Part shown: positions 15,374-24,783 of the stretch, in pieces
How the letters are laid out: the number at the start of each line of letters is the position of its first letter
How positions within the stretch are numbered: the first letter of the stretch is position 1
Source of the DNA: an uncultured Bacilli bacterium
GTDB lineage: Bacteria > Bacillota_I > Bacilli_A > RF39 > UBA660
DNA: 64,000 nt
NCBI GenBank assembly: GCA_934130165.1
Contig: CAKOXO010000001.1
Location: 62,001 to 126,000 of the forward strand
Reading direction: 5' to 3'
Translations under genes and position numbers: made by a program
Notes under the pieces: generated by a model
Databases searched by the model: none
What the model was told of the DNA's origin: nothing
The model's input: the letters and a program-made list of their open reading frames with translations, nothing else

Positions 15374-16540
15374 TTATTCCCCCTCTAGTGGTTTAAATTC
15401 TATATCATTTAATCTTTCCGTTGCTACACTCTTGTACTTTTCATAATATTCTTTATAGTTTGGTAGTATTATATTATTTAATTTACTATATGGATATAGT
15501 TTAAAACCTCTTGCATATTTTGAATATGTATAAACTAAATCTGCCCTGATATTATTAACAGATATTTCTGCTGTATCATTTTCTTCTATCTTTGTTATAT
15601 CAACCCCAAGCATCAATCCAGTTAATCTTTCGATGCCTATTTGATCCGAAATATAATTTCCTAATGAGTATATAACAAGTGTTTTTCCGATACGTTCAAC
15701 AGGTTCTACTACATGTGGATGAGAACCTATTATTATATCTACTCCCAAAGATGATAAATAATTAGCTATTTCAGTCTGCTTTTCATCAACACCTAAACTA
15801 TATTCAGTTCCCCAGTGCATCGCTACTAAAATAACATCAACCTTTCCTTTAACTTTTTCTATATCTTCTTGTGCTTTTTCGTTTGAATATACATTATTTA
15901 AATACTCTTTTCCCGTTGGTGTCTCTAAACCATTTGTCCAAGTTGTATAAGAAAAGAATGCATATTTTATACCATTAATATCATATATTCTTTCTTGTGC
16001 TCTATCATCAAATGAACTATATTGTCCTGCCTTAACAATATTTTCCTTACTATTCCAGTAATTTAATGATCTTAACACTCCCTCTTCACCTTTATCCATT
16101 GTGTGATTAGTAGCAAGTGAAACTAAATTAAATCCTGAATCTATAAAGGCATCACCTACTTCTGTAGGAGAATTAAATCTCGGATAACTAGATAGACCTA
16201 AGTCTTTACCTCCCAAAATAGTTTCTTGATTATAATACTTTAAATCATATTGCTCTATAATAGGTTTTGTATACTCAAGCATAGGTTTAAAATCATAACT
16301 ACCATCTTCATTCTTAGCATCTAAATAAATATTACTATGTATTAAGGCATCTCCAACCATAATCAAGGATGCTTTATACTCTTTTCTATGTTCTTTTTTT
16401 ATTACTTTCTTTTTATTAGTATCCTTCGTTTTATTTTTAGAAGAAGTATTATTAATAATTAAAATCCATATTAAACCCATAGTAATAATTAATACTACTG
16501 TTAAGATTAACACTATTACTTTAACACTTCTTCTTTTCAT
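15374..16540 (-). CDS. CapA-family (PGA_cap) membrane-anchored metallophosphatase-like protein
   Basis: A 388-residue protein with an N-terminal transmembrane anchor (VIVLILTVVLIITMGLIWIL) and an extracellular CapA domain. Motifs: SLIMVGDALIHSNIY (D and H ligands), SLATNHTMDKGEEG (N-H), VAMHWGTEY and IIGSHPHVVEP. CapA proteins act in poly-gamma-glutamate export in some Bacilli, but many are lone enzymes of unknown role, and no capBC is seen here. It sits between rnr (1-nt gap) and smpB, an insertion in the usual secG-rnr-smpB-ssrA order. Confidence 0.92.
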   Translation of the reverse strand: MKRRSVKVIVLILTVVLIITMGLIWILIINNTSSKNKTKDTNKKKVIKKEHRKEYKASLIMVGDALIHSNIYLDAKNEDGSYDFKPMLEYTKPIIEQYDLKYYNQETILGGKDLGLSSYPRFNSPTEVGDAFIDSGFNLVSLATNHTMDKGEEGVLRSLNYWNSKENIVKAGQYSSFDDRAQERIYDINGIKYAFFSYTTWTNGLETPTGKEYLNNVYSNEKAQEDIEKVKGKVDVILVAMHWGTEYSLGVDEKQTEIANYLSSLGVDIIIGSHPHVVEPVERIGKTLVIYSLGNYISDQIGIERLTGLMLGVDITKIEENDTAEISVNNIRADLVYTYSKYARGFKLYPYSKLNNIILPNYKEYYEKYKSVATERLNDIEFKPLEGE

Positions 16541-16541
16541 A

Positions 16542-18644
16542 CTATACCTTCTTAACTACTTCAAAGTCTATTGTTTTATCTTCCTTACTAGCTCTTACAA
16601 CTTTAACTATAACTCTTTCACCAATTGTATATTTTACATGACTTCGCTCACCAGTTAGAGTCATTCTTTCTTCATCATAATGGAAAAAGTCTTTCATATC
16701 TCTAATTGGAACCAAACCTTCTATTAAATTATCCAATTCCACAAACATTCCAAAGTTTGTAACAGATGAGATCATTCCTTCATATTCTTCACCTATATGT
16801 TTTTCCATATATTCTGCCATTTTCATATCTTCTACTTCACGTTCACAATCAACTGATGCTCTTTCTCTAGAAGATGAATGTTCTGCAACATAGACTAATT
16901 TATCTTCCCAATGTCTTAATGTATTTTGACTTAAGTTTTTATTAAATAAATATGTTCTTAGTAATCTATGAACAGTTGTATCAGGATATCTTCTTATTGG
17001 TGAGGTAAAATGTGTATAACATTTACTAGCTAAACCATAATGTCCCAAATTTTCTGGTTTATAAACTGCTTTTTGCATACTTCTAAGTAATAGGCTAGAT
17101 AATATCTTAAACTCTGGTTTGTCTTCCAAAAATTTGATTAATTTTTGCATAGTTTTTGGTTTAAAATCTTTTACATCTCCAGGTATTTGATAACCTAAAG
17201 TACCAATAAATGATAAATAACTTCTAATTTTTTCTTCCTTTGGACTTTCATGTACTCTATAAATGAATGGTAAATTCATGAAATAAATATGTGTTGCTAC
17301 ACATTCATTAGCAGCAATCATAAAATCTTCTATTAGTAATTCTCCTGTTCCTCTATCTCTTTTAACTATTTCAGTTGGAACACAATTTTCATCTACTAAT
17401 ATTTTTGCTTCATCCACCTCAAAATCAATATATCCCCTTGCTTCTTTTGCCTTTCGAAGTATTTTTGCTAAATCATGCATTATTCTTAAGCTTTTAACAA
17501 ATGGTTCATATCCTTCAGGTATTTCGTTTTTCTCTAAAATACTATTTACTTTTTTATATGTCATTTGAATACGTGATTTAATTACACTAGGGAAAATACT
17601 ATAATCTAATTGTTTACCATTACTATCAAATTCCATAACACATGATATAGCAAGTCTATCTACATTAGGATTTAATGAGCAAATTCCATTAGATAATTCA
17701 TGTGGTAACATCGGAATAACTCTATCAACTAAATAAACACTTGTACCTCTTTCCATTGCCTCATCGTCTAGAGGACTACCTTCTTTTACATAATAAGAAA
17801 CATCAGCAATGTGAACTCCTAATTTATAATGCCCATTTGGTAATAGTTTAATAGATATAGCATCATCTATATCTTTAGTATCATCACCATCAATAGTAAA
17901 GATTTCTTCATCTCTTAAATCTATTCTTCCTTCTAGTTCTTCTTTACTAACTTCCATTGGCATTTTTGCTACTTCTTCTTTTACATCATCAGGAAATTCA
18001 GTATTAATACTATATTTATACACTATTGATAATATATCAACTCCTGGGTCATTTTTATGTCCTATAATCTCAACTACCTTACCATAATATTTATGATTAT
18101 TAATTCTCTTTCCTAATTCTACTACAACCTTATGACCATCCACTGCATTCATAGAATCTTCTTTTTTTACTTCAATTTCTATTTTTACTTTTTGATCATC
18201 TAGTTTTATAATACCTTTATTTTTAACAAAATTAATTTCTCCAATATATCTAGTAACTTGTCTTTTAAGTATTTTTAATATTCTACCTTCTAATCTATCA
18301 AGATGCATTTTACTAGTTATCTCTACTAAAACTATATCATCATGAATGGCACCATTCATATTATCAGAACTAACAAAAATATCATCATCCATGTTTTCTA
18401 CTTCTACAAAGCCAAAGCCCTTTTTATTAACTCTCATTAAACCTTTTCTTAATTGACTCTTTTCTAGTAGCATATATTTATTTTTATTAGAGTGATAAAT
18501 TAAAACGTCTTCCTCTAGTTTTCTTAATTCTTCACTTAACTCTTTTACTTGATCAACTGTATTTAAACTTAGCTTATCTTGTATATCATAAATTGATAAA
18601 GCACCATCACTTTTACCTAATAACTCTAAAATGTCTTCTCTCAT
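16542..18644 (-). CDS. rnr: Ribonuclease R (3'-5' exoribonuclease)
   Basis: A 700-residue RNase II-superfamily enzyme that degrades structured RNA and works with tmRNA/SmpB in nonstop mRNA decay. It has an N-terminal helix-turn-helix-like region, cold-shock domains (KGFGFVEVENMDDDIFV), the RNB catalytic core with clustered aspartates (TIDGDDTKDIDDAISI) and RVHESPKEEK / HFTSPIRRYPD. A C-terminal S1 domain follows (YEGMISSVTNFGMFVELD). It lacks a long Lys-rich tail. The neighbours secG, smpB and ssrA match the conserved Bacilli cluster. Confidence 0.97.
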   Translation of the reverse strand: MREDILELLGKSDGALSIYDIQDKLSLNTVDQVKELSEELRKLEEDVLIYHSNKNKYMLLEKSQLRKGLMRVNKKGFGFVEVENMDDDIFVSSDNMNGAIHDDIVLVEITSKMHLDRLEGRILKILKRQVTRYIGEINFVKNKGIIKLDDQKVKIEIEVKKEDSMNAVDGHKVVVELGKRINNHKYYGKVVEIIGHKNDPGVDILSIVYKYSINTEFPDDVKEEVAKMPMEVSKEELEGRIDLRDEEIFTIDGDDTKDIDDAISIKLLPNGHYKLGVHIADVSYYVKEGSPLDDEAMERGTSVYLVDRVIPMLPHELSNGICSLNPNVDRLAISCVMEFDSNGKQLDYSIFPSVIKSRIQMTYKKVNSILEKNEIPEGYEPFVKSLRIMHDLAKILRKAKEARGYIDFEVDEAKILVDENCVPTEIVKRDRGTGELLIEDFMIAANECVATHIYFMNLPFIYRVHESPKEEKIRSYLSFIGTLGYQIPGDVKDFKPKTMQKLIKFLEDKPEFKILSSLLLRSMQKAVYKPENLGHYGLASKCYTHFTSPIRRYPDTTVHRLLRTYLFNKNLSQNTLRHWEDKLVYVAEHSSSRERASVDCEREVEDMKMAEYMEKHIGEEYEGMISSVTNFGMFVELDNLIEGLVPIRDMKDFFHYDEERMTLTGERSHVKYTIGERVIVKVVRASKEDKTIDFEVVKKV

Positions 18645-18683
18645 ATTTTCACCTTCATATCCTCTTATAAATATATTATAAAA

Positions 18684-18710
18684 TAAAAAAGACTAAATTA
18701 ATAGTCTTTT
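18684..18710 (-). terminator. Intrinsic terminator after secG
   Basis: Stem AAAAGACTA/TAGTCTTTT with a 6-nt loop and T-run, overlapping the secG stop. Confidence 0.75.
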
Positions 18711-18927
18711 AATTAATAAATGTAGAAACCAAACAAATTATAAAGAATGAAAGTCCTAATAATAAAGTTAGTCTACTAACAACAAGCTCTGAACCTCTTT
18801 CTTTTCTTTTAGTAAATAAATCAGAACTACTACCACTAAATATTTGCGCAGCACCTTCTGCTTTACTACTTTGTAAAAGTACTATTACTATTAATAAAAT
18901 TGATATAATTAATAAAGCTGTTTTCAT
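18709..18927 (-). CDS. secG: SecG, preprotein translocase subunit
   Basis: A 72-residue protein with two transmembrane helices (LLIISILLIVIVLL and LTLLLGLSFFIICLV) separated by the typical QSSKAEGAAQIFSGSSSDLF loop. It is the small accessory subunit of SecYEG. The ATG at 18927 follows AGGAGG; the frame extends upstream, but the promoter (18952-18980) excludes that. Located between eno and rnr as in Bacillus. Confidence 0.95.
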   Translation of the reverse strand: MKTALLIISILLIVIVLLQSSKAEGAAQIFSGSSSDLFTKRKERGSELVVSRLTLLLGLSFFIICLVSTFIN

Positions 18928-18951
18928 AAAACACCTCCTAAAACTAGATAT

Positions 18952-18980
18952 ATAGTACCATAAATTAAACCTTTTGTAAA
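18952..18980 (-). promoter_or_regulatory. secG promoter
   Basis: TTTACA (18975-18980), 17-bp spacer, TACTAT (18952-18957). Confidence 0.6.
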
Positions 18981-19002
18981 CAAATAGCAATATGATTTAT
19001 AA

Positions 19003-19037
19003 CAAAAAAAGATACAAAATATTTATCTGTATCTTTA
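19003..19037 (-). terminator. Intrinsic terminator after eno
   Basis: Stem AAAGATACA/TGTATCTTT with T7 tail. Confidence 0.85.
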
Positions 19038-19048
19038 ATTAATATAAT

Positions 19049-20290
19049 CTACTTTGATAATTCTTCTTCAATTCTCATTAATTGATTATATTTGCAAATT
19101 CTATCAGTCCTTGACATAGAACCAGTTTTAATTTGACCAAGATCAAGTCCTACTGCTAAATCGGCAATAGTAGTATCTTCTGTCTCACCGCTTCTATGAG
19201 ATATAACAGTTTTATAGTCATGGCTTCTAGCAAGTTCAATTGTTTCTAATGTTTCGGTTATAGTACCTATTTGATTAACCTTTAATAAAATAGCATTACC
19301 TGCTTCATGGTCAATCCCCATTTGTAGGCATTCCTTATTAGTAACAAACAAATCATCACCAACTAATTGAACCTTGTCACCAATTCTCTTAGTAACTAAA
19401 ATGAAACCATCCCAATCATTTTCATCTACTGGGTCTTCAATTGATATAATTGGATATTTATTAACTAAGTCCTCATAATATTCAATTAATTCTTCAGTAG
19501 TAAGAGTTCTGCCTTCTCCTACTAATTCATATTTACCATCTTTATAAAATTCTGATGCTGCAACATCTATTGCCATACAAACGTCTTTACCAGGTTCATA
19601 TCCAGCTTTTTTAATTGCTTCCATAATTAATTCAAAACCTTCACTATTTGATTCTAAATCAGGGGCAAAACCACCTTCATCTCCAACACTAGTAACTAAT
19701 CCTTTTGATTTTAAAACACTTTTTAAGTTATGAAATACTTCAGCACCAATTCTTACCCTTTCATGAATTGTATCAGCCATTGGAATAATCATATATTCTT
19801 GAAAATCAAGTTTATTATCGGCATGAGCTCCACCATTAATAATATTCATCATAGGTCTTGGTAGAGACATCTTGCCATTTCCAAATTTTTCATATACGTA
19901 CTTATATAATGGTTTATTTTCATTTTTAGCACTTGCCTTCATTGCTGCCATACTAATACCTAAAATTGCATTAGCCCCAAATTTTGATTTAGTTTTTGTA
20001 CCATCTAAATTAATCATAGCATAATCAAGTTCTTTTTGATTAGATGCATCCATTCCAATTACTAAATCTCTTAAAGGCCCATTAACATTTTCTACAGCCT
20101 TTAAAACACCTTTTCCCATAAAGCGAGTTCCACCATCTCTTAATTCTAGTGCTTCTCTTTCTCCAGTTGATGCTCCACTTGGAACAGCAGCTCTGCCCAT
20201 TACTCCATTTTCTAAAATAACATCAACCTCTACTGTAGGATTTCCTCTTGAATCTAATATTTCTCTCCCTACAACCTCTTTAATTTTCAT
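19049..20290 (-). CDS. eno: Enolase
   Basis: Glycolytic 2-phosphoglycerate dehydratase of about 413 residues. N-terminal REILDSRGNPTVEVDV, the mobile-loop GASTGEREALELRD, metal ligands in CMAIDVAASEFY, ISIEDPVDENDWDG and VGDDLFVTN, the catalytic lysine in ILLKVNQIGT, and the SHRSGETEDTTIADLAV loop are all present. The ATG at 20290 (GAGG upstream) is used rather than an in-frame ATG seven codons earlier. It is separated from murD by a decayed gene. Confidence 0.98.
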   Translation of the reverse strand: MKIKEVVGREILDSRGNPTVEVDVILENGVMGRAAVPSGASTGEREALELRDGGTRFMGKGVLKAVENVNGPLRDLVIGMDASNQKELDYAMINLDGTKTKSKFGANAILGISMAAMKASAKNENKPLYKYVYEKFGNGKMSLPRPMMNIINGGAHADNKLDFQEYMIIPMADTIHERVRIGAEVFHNLKSVLKSKGLVTSVGDEGGFAPDLESNSEGFELIMEAIKKAGYEPGKDVCMAIDVAASEFYKDGKYELVGEGRTLTTEELIEYYEDLVNKYPIISIEDPVDENDWDGFILVTKRIGDKVQLVGDDLFVTNKECLQMGIDHEAGNAILLKVNQIGTITETLETIELARSHDYKTVISHRSGETEDTTIADLAVGLDLGQIKTGSMSRTDRICKYNQLMRIEEELSK

Positions 20291-20334
20291 AAATTTCCGC
20301 CTCTTTCTCATTAATTAATATTTTTATTTATCTC

Positions 20335-20727
20335 TTAAGACTTTGTAAGAACTTTTCCTATTCTTTCTCTATTTTGTAACGTACCTCTCTCTTTTTTATA
20401 AGATTCAAATGAGATATCATAATCATAAATAGCAGATATCGCAAATCCTTCTTCATTTGTCTTTATAACCTAACAAGGTCATAATAAGGAAACCACAGGC
20501 TTCAATGATTGCATTTTTAACACTTCACATGTATCATTCAACTTTTTCTGTATATTTCCTAATCTACCATTACTATTTTTATCTTTAGATTCGATAAAAC
20601 AATACATTACTCGATCAATGCCAAGTAATGATGCCTCATATAGTTGTCTCTAATACTCTGACACTACACCATTCTTCTCATTTATAACTAAGAATAATGT
20701 ATCATAGCCTTCTTGTTTTTTTATCAT
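20335..20727 (-). pseudogene. Decayed gene coupled to murD, three in-frame stops
   Basis: The minus strand reads as 131 codons in one frame, from an ATG overlapping the murD stop (TAATG) to TAA at 20335. It is broken by TAG (20650-20652), TGA (20479-20481) and TAG (20470-20472). Between the stops the composition is protein-like (RQLYEASLLGIDRVMYCFIE, then NGRLGNIQKKLNDTCEVL). No frameshift is needed, so decay looks recent. Family not recognised. The tight coupling says the intact ancestor was co-translated with MurD. Confidence 0.75.
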
Positions 20728-22091
20728 TAACCATTTTTTTCTCTCTCTTTCATATCCTTTACATATTTTTTAAACTCTGCTCCTCTAATTTCACATTCTT
20801 TATATTGATCCCATGATGCTGAAGCAGGGCTTAGTAATACTATACCACCTTTTTCAGTTACTTCAACACTTTTTTTGAAACCATCTTCTAATTTTTCATA
20901 TACATAGGTAGGAATACTTAGTTTATCCCCAAATTCTTTAACTCTTTCTCTGCACTGTCCTATAGCAATTATATTTTTTACATTATTCATAAAAGGAATT
21001 AAATCATCAAAGTTTTGACCTCTTTCTAAGCCACCTAATATAATGGTTGTTGGTTCACTAAAAGATGATAAGGCAATCTGACTACATTTTATATTTGTAG
21101 CCTCTGTATCATTATAATACCTTACATCATTTACTGTATCAACATATTCTAGTCTATGCTCTACCCCCGTAAATTCACTTAAGACTTTATCAATTATTTC
21201 ATTAGAAACATTAAATTCTTTAGCAATCATCATTGCTCCCAAACAATTCTCTAAATTATGAACTCCAGGTATTTTTATATCACTAACTTTCATTACTTCT
21301 TCATCATAGTAATAAATTATCCCATTTTTAACATAAGCTCCATTTATTTCATTTTTACTAGAAAAATACTTAGTTATTGATTTAATATTTTTTAACTCTT
21401 TCATTACTTCTTCATTTTCCATATTTAGTATGGCTATATCTTCACTTGTTTGATTATAAAACATTCTCTTTTTTACTTCTTTATAATGTTCAAAAGTTTT
21501 CATAAAATCAATATGAGCTTGATCTATATTTGTGAATAATCCTATATGTGGTTTAAATTCTTTTATATTTTCGCCTTGTTGGCAAGAAACCTCCATTACT
21601 ATTATGTCGTCTTTTTTTAATTTATCCAAAATACTACATAAAGGATATCCTATATTACCAGCTAGATGAACCCTTTCTTTAAATGCCTCTTTTAATATGT
21701 TATAGGTTAATGTAGTTGTCGTTGTTTTACCATTAGTTCCCGTGATACCAACTAAAGTAACATCCCGAGGTAACATTCTGTATGCCATTTCAACCTCATT
21801 TATAACCTCAATTCCTAATTCTTTTGCCTTTAAAACATATTTATGATCAATTGGAACACCAGGATTTTTTATTAAATAATCAAAACTAGAATCAAGTAAT
21901 TGATCAGGATGTGATCCAAAAATTAACTCTACACCTAAAGATTTTAACTCATTAACTTGTGCCTCGTTTTGCTTTTTTTCTTCTTTTCCATCGTTAAGTA
22001 CAACTGTATTATCCAACTTACTTAAATATTTAGCAGCTTCATATCCACTTCTGGCCATACCTAATATTAATATTTTTTTATTTTGAAACAT
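20727..22091 (-). CDS. murD: MurD, UDP-N-acetylmuramoyl-L-alanine:D-glutamate ligase
   Basis: Cytoplasmic ATP-dependent ligase adding D-Glu to UDP-MurNAc-Ala. It has a Rossmann-like N-terminus (KILILGMARSGYEAAKYL), the P-loop GITGTNGKTTTT, the MEVSCQQ region, a central metal/ATP site and a C-terminal domain (NDTEATNIKCSQIALSSF, ILGGLERGQNF, LLSPASASWDQY). The ATG at 22091 has AGGTGA upstream. Divergent from the femAB-type gene with overlapping control regions; followed by a coupled pseudogene. Confidence 0.97.
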   Translation of the reverse strand: MFQNKKILILGMARSGYEAAKYLSKLDNTVVLNDGKEEKKQNEAQVNELKSLGVELIFGSHPDQLLDSSFDYLIKNPGVPIDHKYVLKAKELGIEVINEVEMAYRMLPRDVTLVGITGTNGKTTTTTLTYNILKEAFKERVHLAGNIGYPLCSILDKLKKDDIIVMEVSCQQGENIKEFKPHIGLFTNIDQAHIDFMKTFEHYKEVKKRMFYNQTSEDIAILNMENEEVMKELKNIKSITKYFSSKNEINGAYVKNGIIYYYDEEVMKVSDIKIPGVHNLENCLGAMMIAKEFNVSNEIIDKVLSEFTGVEHRLEYVDTVNDVRYYNDTEATNIKCSQIALSSFSEPTTIILGGLERGQNFDDLIPFMNNVKNIIAIGQCRERVKEFGDKLSIPTYVYEKLEDGFKKSVEVTEKGGIVLLSPASASWDQYKECEIRGAEFKKYVKDMKEREKNG

Positions 22092-22146
22092 AAAATCACC
22101 TAATACCATTATACTATAAAATGTAGGTTTTTATAATTATATTTTA

Positions 22147-22175
22147 TTGAAACAAGTATTTTGTTATGATATAAT
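22147..22175 (+). promoter_or_regulatory. Promoter of the femAB-type gene
   Basis: TTGAAA (22147-22152), 17-bp spacer, TATAAT (22170-22175), the only plus-strand protein promoter recognised in the window. Confidence 0.75.
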
Positions 22176-22203
22176 TGTCTTAGATTGTAAGGGAGGATTC
22201 GTA

Positions 22204-23442
22204 ATGAAGGTTATAACTATAGATCCTAGTCAATTTGATAGCTTTGCGAATAAACATGCATATAGAAACTATTATCAAACTTCTAAATATGGAAATGTTA
22301 TGGCAAAATTCAACTATGAAGTTAGATATATTGGTATAACTGATGATAGTGATAATATGGTAGGAGCCTCTCTATTACTTATTCAAGATGCTGCAATGAA
22401 AACAAAACTTGCTTATGCTCCTCGTGGTATTTTATTTGATTTTACCGATTCATTAAAAGTTAATGAACTAGTAGAAGCTCTAAAAAAAGATTTAGGTAAA
22501 GAAGGTATTGTAAGTTTAAGAATAGATCCTGCTATACCAAAGTCAATCAGAGATGGTAAGGGAAATATTGTAAATATTAACAATGAAGCTAGTATGGTTG
22601 GAACCAATCTAGAAAAAGCTGGTTTTACATATAAAGGGGAAACATTATATTTTGAAACTGAAAAGCCTAGATGGGAAGCATTAGTAGTTCTTTCAAAAGA
22701 TATTAGAGAAATTTATAAAAACTTTGATAAGAGAACTAGAAATAAAATCAATAAGGCTATAAACTGTGGTGTTGAAATATATAGAGATGATAAAAAGGAC
22801 ATAACTGAATTATATAACTTTATTAAAAGTAAACATGCAAAACCATTTAGTTTTTATAAAGAGTTAATTCAAAACTTTGGTAATAATGCTGATGTTTTTT
22901 ATGCAAAACTAAATACTGAAACATTTGTATTGAATAGTAAAAAATTATATGAAGATGAATTAGCAAAAAATGAAAAACTATCTTCTCAATTTCAAAGCCT
23001 TGCACAACAAAATGAGGATAGAAGAGACATTTTTAATAAAAAAGTATTGTCTGACAAATTACTAAATGTTTATAAAAGCAACCTAATATTTGCAACTAAA
23101 ATTTTAAAAGAAAATCCACACGGATTAATTGTTGCAGGTGGGATAAATATAATTTATGATAATGCAGCATATTTAATTGTTGAAGGCTTTAATAAAAACT
23201 TTAGGAGTTTAAATGCTAACTATTTATTAAAATGGAGAATGCTTTGTGATTATAAAAATGAAAATCTTAAATATTTTAATCTAAATGCTATCTCTGGTAA
23301 TTTTGAGAAAAATAGTAAATATGCAGGATTAAACGAAATGAAACTTGGATATAGTTCTATGATTACGGAATATATAGGAGAATATGAAGTTATTTTAAAT
23401 AATTTCAAATACAATTTATATAAAAACTTTTCTAAAAAATAA
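22204..23442 (+). CDS. FemABX-family peptidyltransferase (interpeptide bridge or lipid II aminoacyl ligase)
   Basis: About 412 residues with the two-GNAT-domain FemABX layout and a helical insertion. N-terminal TIDPSQFDSFANKHAYRNYYQTSKYGNVM is typical (cf. MurM/FemX substrate entry), followed by RIDPAIP, IYKNFDKRTRNKINKAINCGVEI, a coiled-coil arm (about residues 240-300) and LIVAGGINIIYDNAAYLIVEG with LLKWRMLCDYKN. It uses aminoacyl-tRNA to add residues to the peptidoglycan stem peptide. The ATG at 22204 follows GGGAGG and lies downstream of the promoter, so the longer upstream frame is excluded. It is the only plus-strand gene and faces away from murD. Confidence 0.93.
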   Translation: MKVITIDPSQFDSFANKHAYRNYYQTSKYGNVMAKFNYEVRYIGITDDSDNMVGASLLLIQDAAMKTKLAYAPRGILFDFTDSLKVNELVEALKKDLGKEGIVSLRIDPAIPKSIRDGKGNIVNINNEASMVGTNLEKAGFTYKGETLYFETEKPRWEALVVLSKDIREIYKNFDKRTRNKINKAINCGVEIYRDDKKDITELYNFIKSKHAKPFSFYKELIQNFGNNADVFYAKLNTETFVLNSKKLYEDELAKNEKLSSQFQSLAQQNEDRRDIFNKKVLSDKLLNVYKSNLIFATKILKENPHGLIVAGGINIIYDNAAYLIVEGFNKNFRSLNANYLLKWRMLCDYKNENLKYFNLNAISGNFEKNSKYAGLNEMKLGYSSMITEYIGEYEVILNNFKYNLYKNFSKK

Positions 23443-23470
23443 GATCTAATATTCTGATCTTATTTTTTAT
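23439..23470 (+). terminator. Intrinsic terminator after the femAB-type gene
   Basis: Nine-pair stem AATAAGATC/GATCTTATT followed by TTTTTT on the plus strand. Confidence 0.85.
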
Positions 23471-23482
23471 ATAAATGCAAAA

Positions 23483-23508
23483 TAAAAAACCGAAATAATT
23501 CGGTTTTT
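23483..23508 (-). terminator. Intrinsic terminator after tuf
   Basis: Stem AAAACCGAA/TTCGGTTTT-like with T-rich tail, converging with the plus-strand terminator. Confidence 0.8.
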
Positions 23509-23517
23509 ATTTTTTTA

Positions 23518-24702
23518 TTATTCAACGATCTCTGAAACAGTTCCAGCACCGACAGTACGTCCACCTTCACGGATAGAGAACTTAGTACCTTGTTCAAGAG
23601 CTATTGAGTGGATTAATTCAACATCCATATCAACATTATCACCTGGCATAACCATTTCAACTCCAGCAGGTAATGTAATAACACCTGTTACGTCTGTAGT
23701 TCTGAAATAGAATTGAGGACGATAGTTGTTAAAGAATGGAGTATGACGTCCACCTTCTTCTTTGCTTAATACATATACAGCAGCTTTGAACTTATGATGA
23801 GGTGTAACAGTTCCTGGTTTAGCAAGAACTTGACCACGTTCAACATCTTCACGTCCAATACCACGTAATAATACTCCAGCATTGTCTCCAGCTTCAGCAT
23901 AATCTAATTGTTTTCTAAACATTTCGATTCCTGTAACAACAGTTTTTTGAGTATCCTTAATACCTACGATTTCAACTTCGTCATTAAGGTTAAGTCTACC
24001 ACGTTCAACACGTCCTGTAACAACGGTTCCACGTCCTGTGATAGTAAATACATCTTCGATACTCATTAAGAATGGTTTATCAGTATCTCTTTCAGGAGTT
24101 GGGATCCATTCATCAACAGCATCCATTAATTCTTCAATCTTAGCTACATATTCAGGATCTCCTTCAAGAGCTTTAAGAGCAGAACCACGAATTACTGGTG
24201 TATCGTCTCCTTCAAATCCATATTCGTTTAATAAATCACGAATTTCCATTTCTACTAAATCAAGTAGTTCTGGATCATCAACCATATCACACTTATTCAT
24301 GAATACAACCATTTTAGGTACTCCAACTTGACGAGCAAGTAAGATATGTTCACGAGTTTGTGCCATTGGTCCATCTGTAGCAGCAATAACTAAGATAGCT
24401 CCATCCATTTGAGCAGCACCAGTAATCATGTTCTTAACATAGTCAGCATGTCCTGGGCAGTCAACGTGAGCGTAATGTCTAGCATCAGTACTATACTCGA
24501 TATGAGCAGTATTAATAGTGATACCACGATCTCTTTCTTCTGGTGCTTTATCAATGTTAGCGAAATCAACAGCAGCATTACCGTTTTTACCAGCTAAACA
24601 TTTAGAAATAGCAGCAGTTAATGTAGTTTTACCATGATCTACGTGTCCAATTGTACCAATGTTAACATGTGGTTTTGAACGATCAAATTTTTCTTTTGCC
24701 AT
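23518..24702 (-). CDS. tuf: Elongation factor Tu
   Basis: A 394-residue translational GTPase delivering aminoacyl-tRNA. G1 GHVDHGKTTL, switch regions RDRGITINTAHIEY, G3 DCPGHADYVKNM, G4 NKCDMVD, then domains II and III ending in GRTVGAGTVSEIVE. The length is normal. It has its own promoter (24736-24764) besides likely read-through from fusA. Confidence 0.99.
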   Translation of the reverse strand: MAKEKFDRSKPHVNIGTIGHVDHGKTTLTAAISKCLAGKNGNAAVDFANIDKAPEERDRGITINTAHIEYSTDARHYAHVDCPGHADYVKNMITGAAQMDGAILVIAATDGPMAQTREHILLARQVGVPKMVVFMNKCDMVDDPELLDLVEMEIRDLLNEYGFEGDDTPVIRGSALKALEGDPEYVAKIEELMDAVDEWIPTPERDTDKPFLMSIEDVFTITGRGTVVTGRVERGRLNLNDEVEIVGIKDTQKTVVTGIEMFRKQLDYAEAGDNAGVLLRGIGREDVERGQVLAKPGTVTPHHKFKAAVYVLSKEEGGRHTPFFNNYRPQFYFRTTDVTGVITLPAGVEMVMPGDNVDMDVELIHSIALEQGTKFSIREGGRTVGAGTVSEIVE

Positions 24703-24735
24703 AATTTTTTTCCTCCTTAATTTATTACAAAATCT

Positions 24736-24764
24736 ATTTTATCTAATAATTGAATAATTTTCAA
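24736..24764 (-). promoter_or_regulatory. tuf promoter
   Basis: TTGAAA (24759-24764), 17-bp spacer, TAAAAT (24736-24741) in the fusA-tuf gap. Confidence 0.65.
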
Positions 24765-24783
24765 CTATTTTGATACTTTTTTA

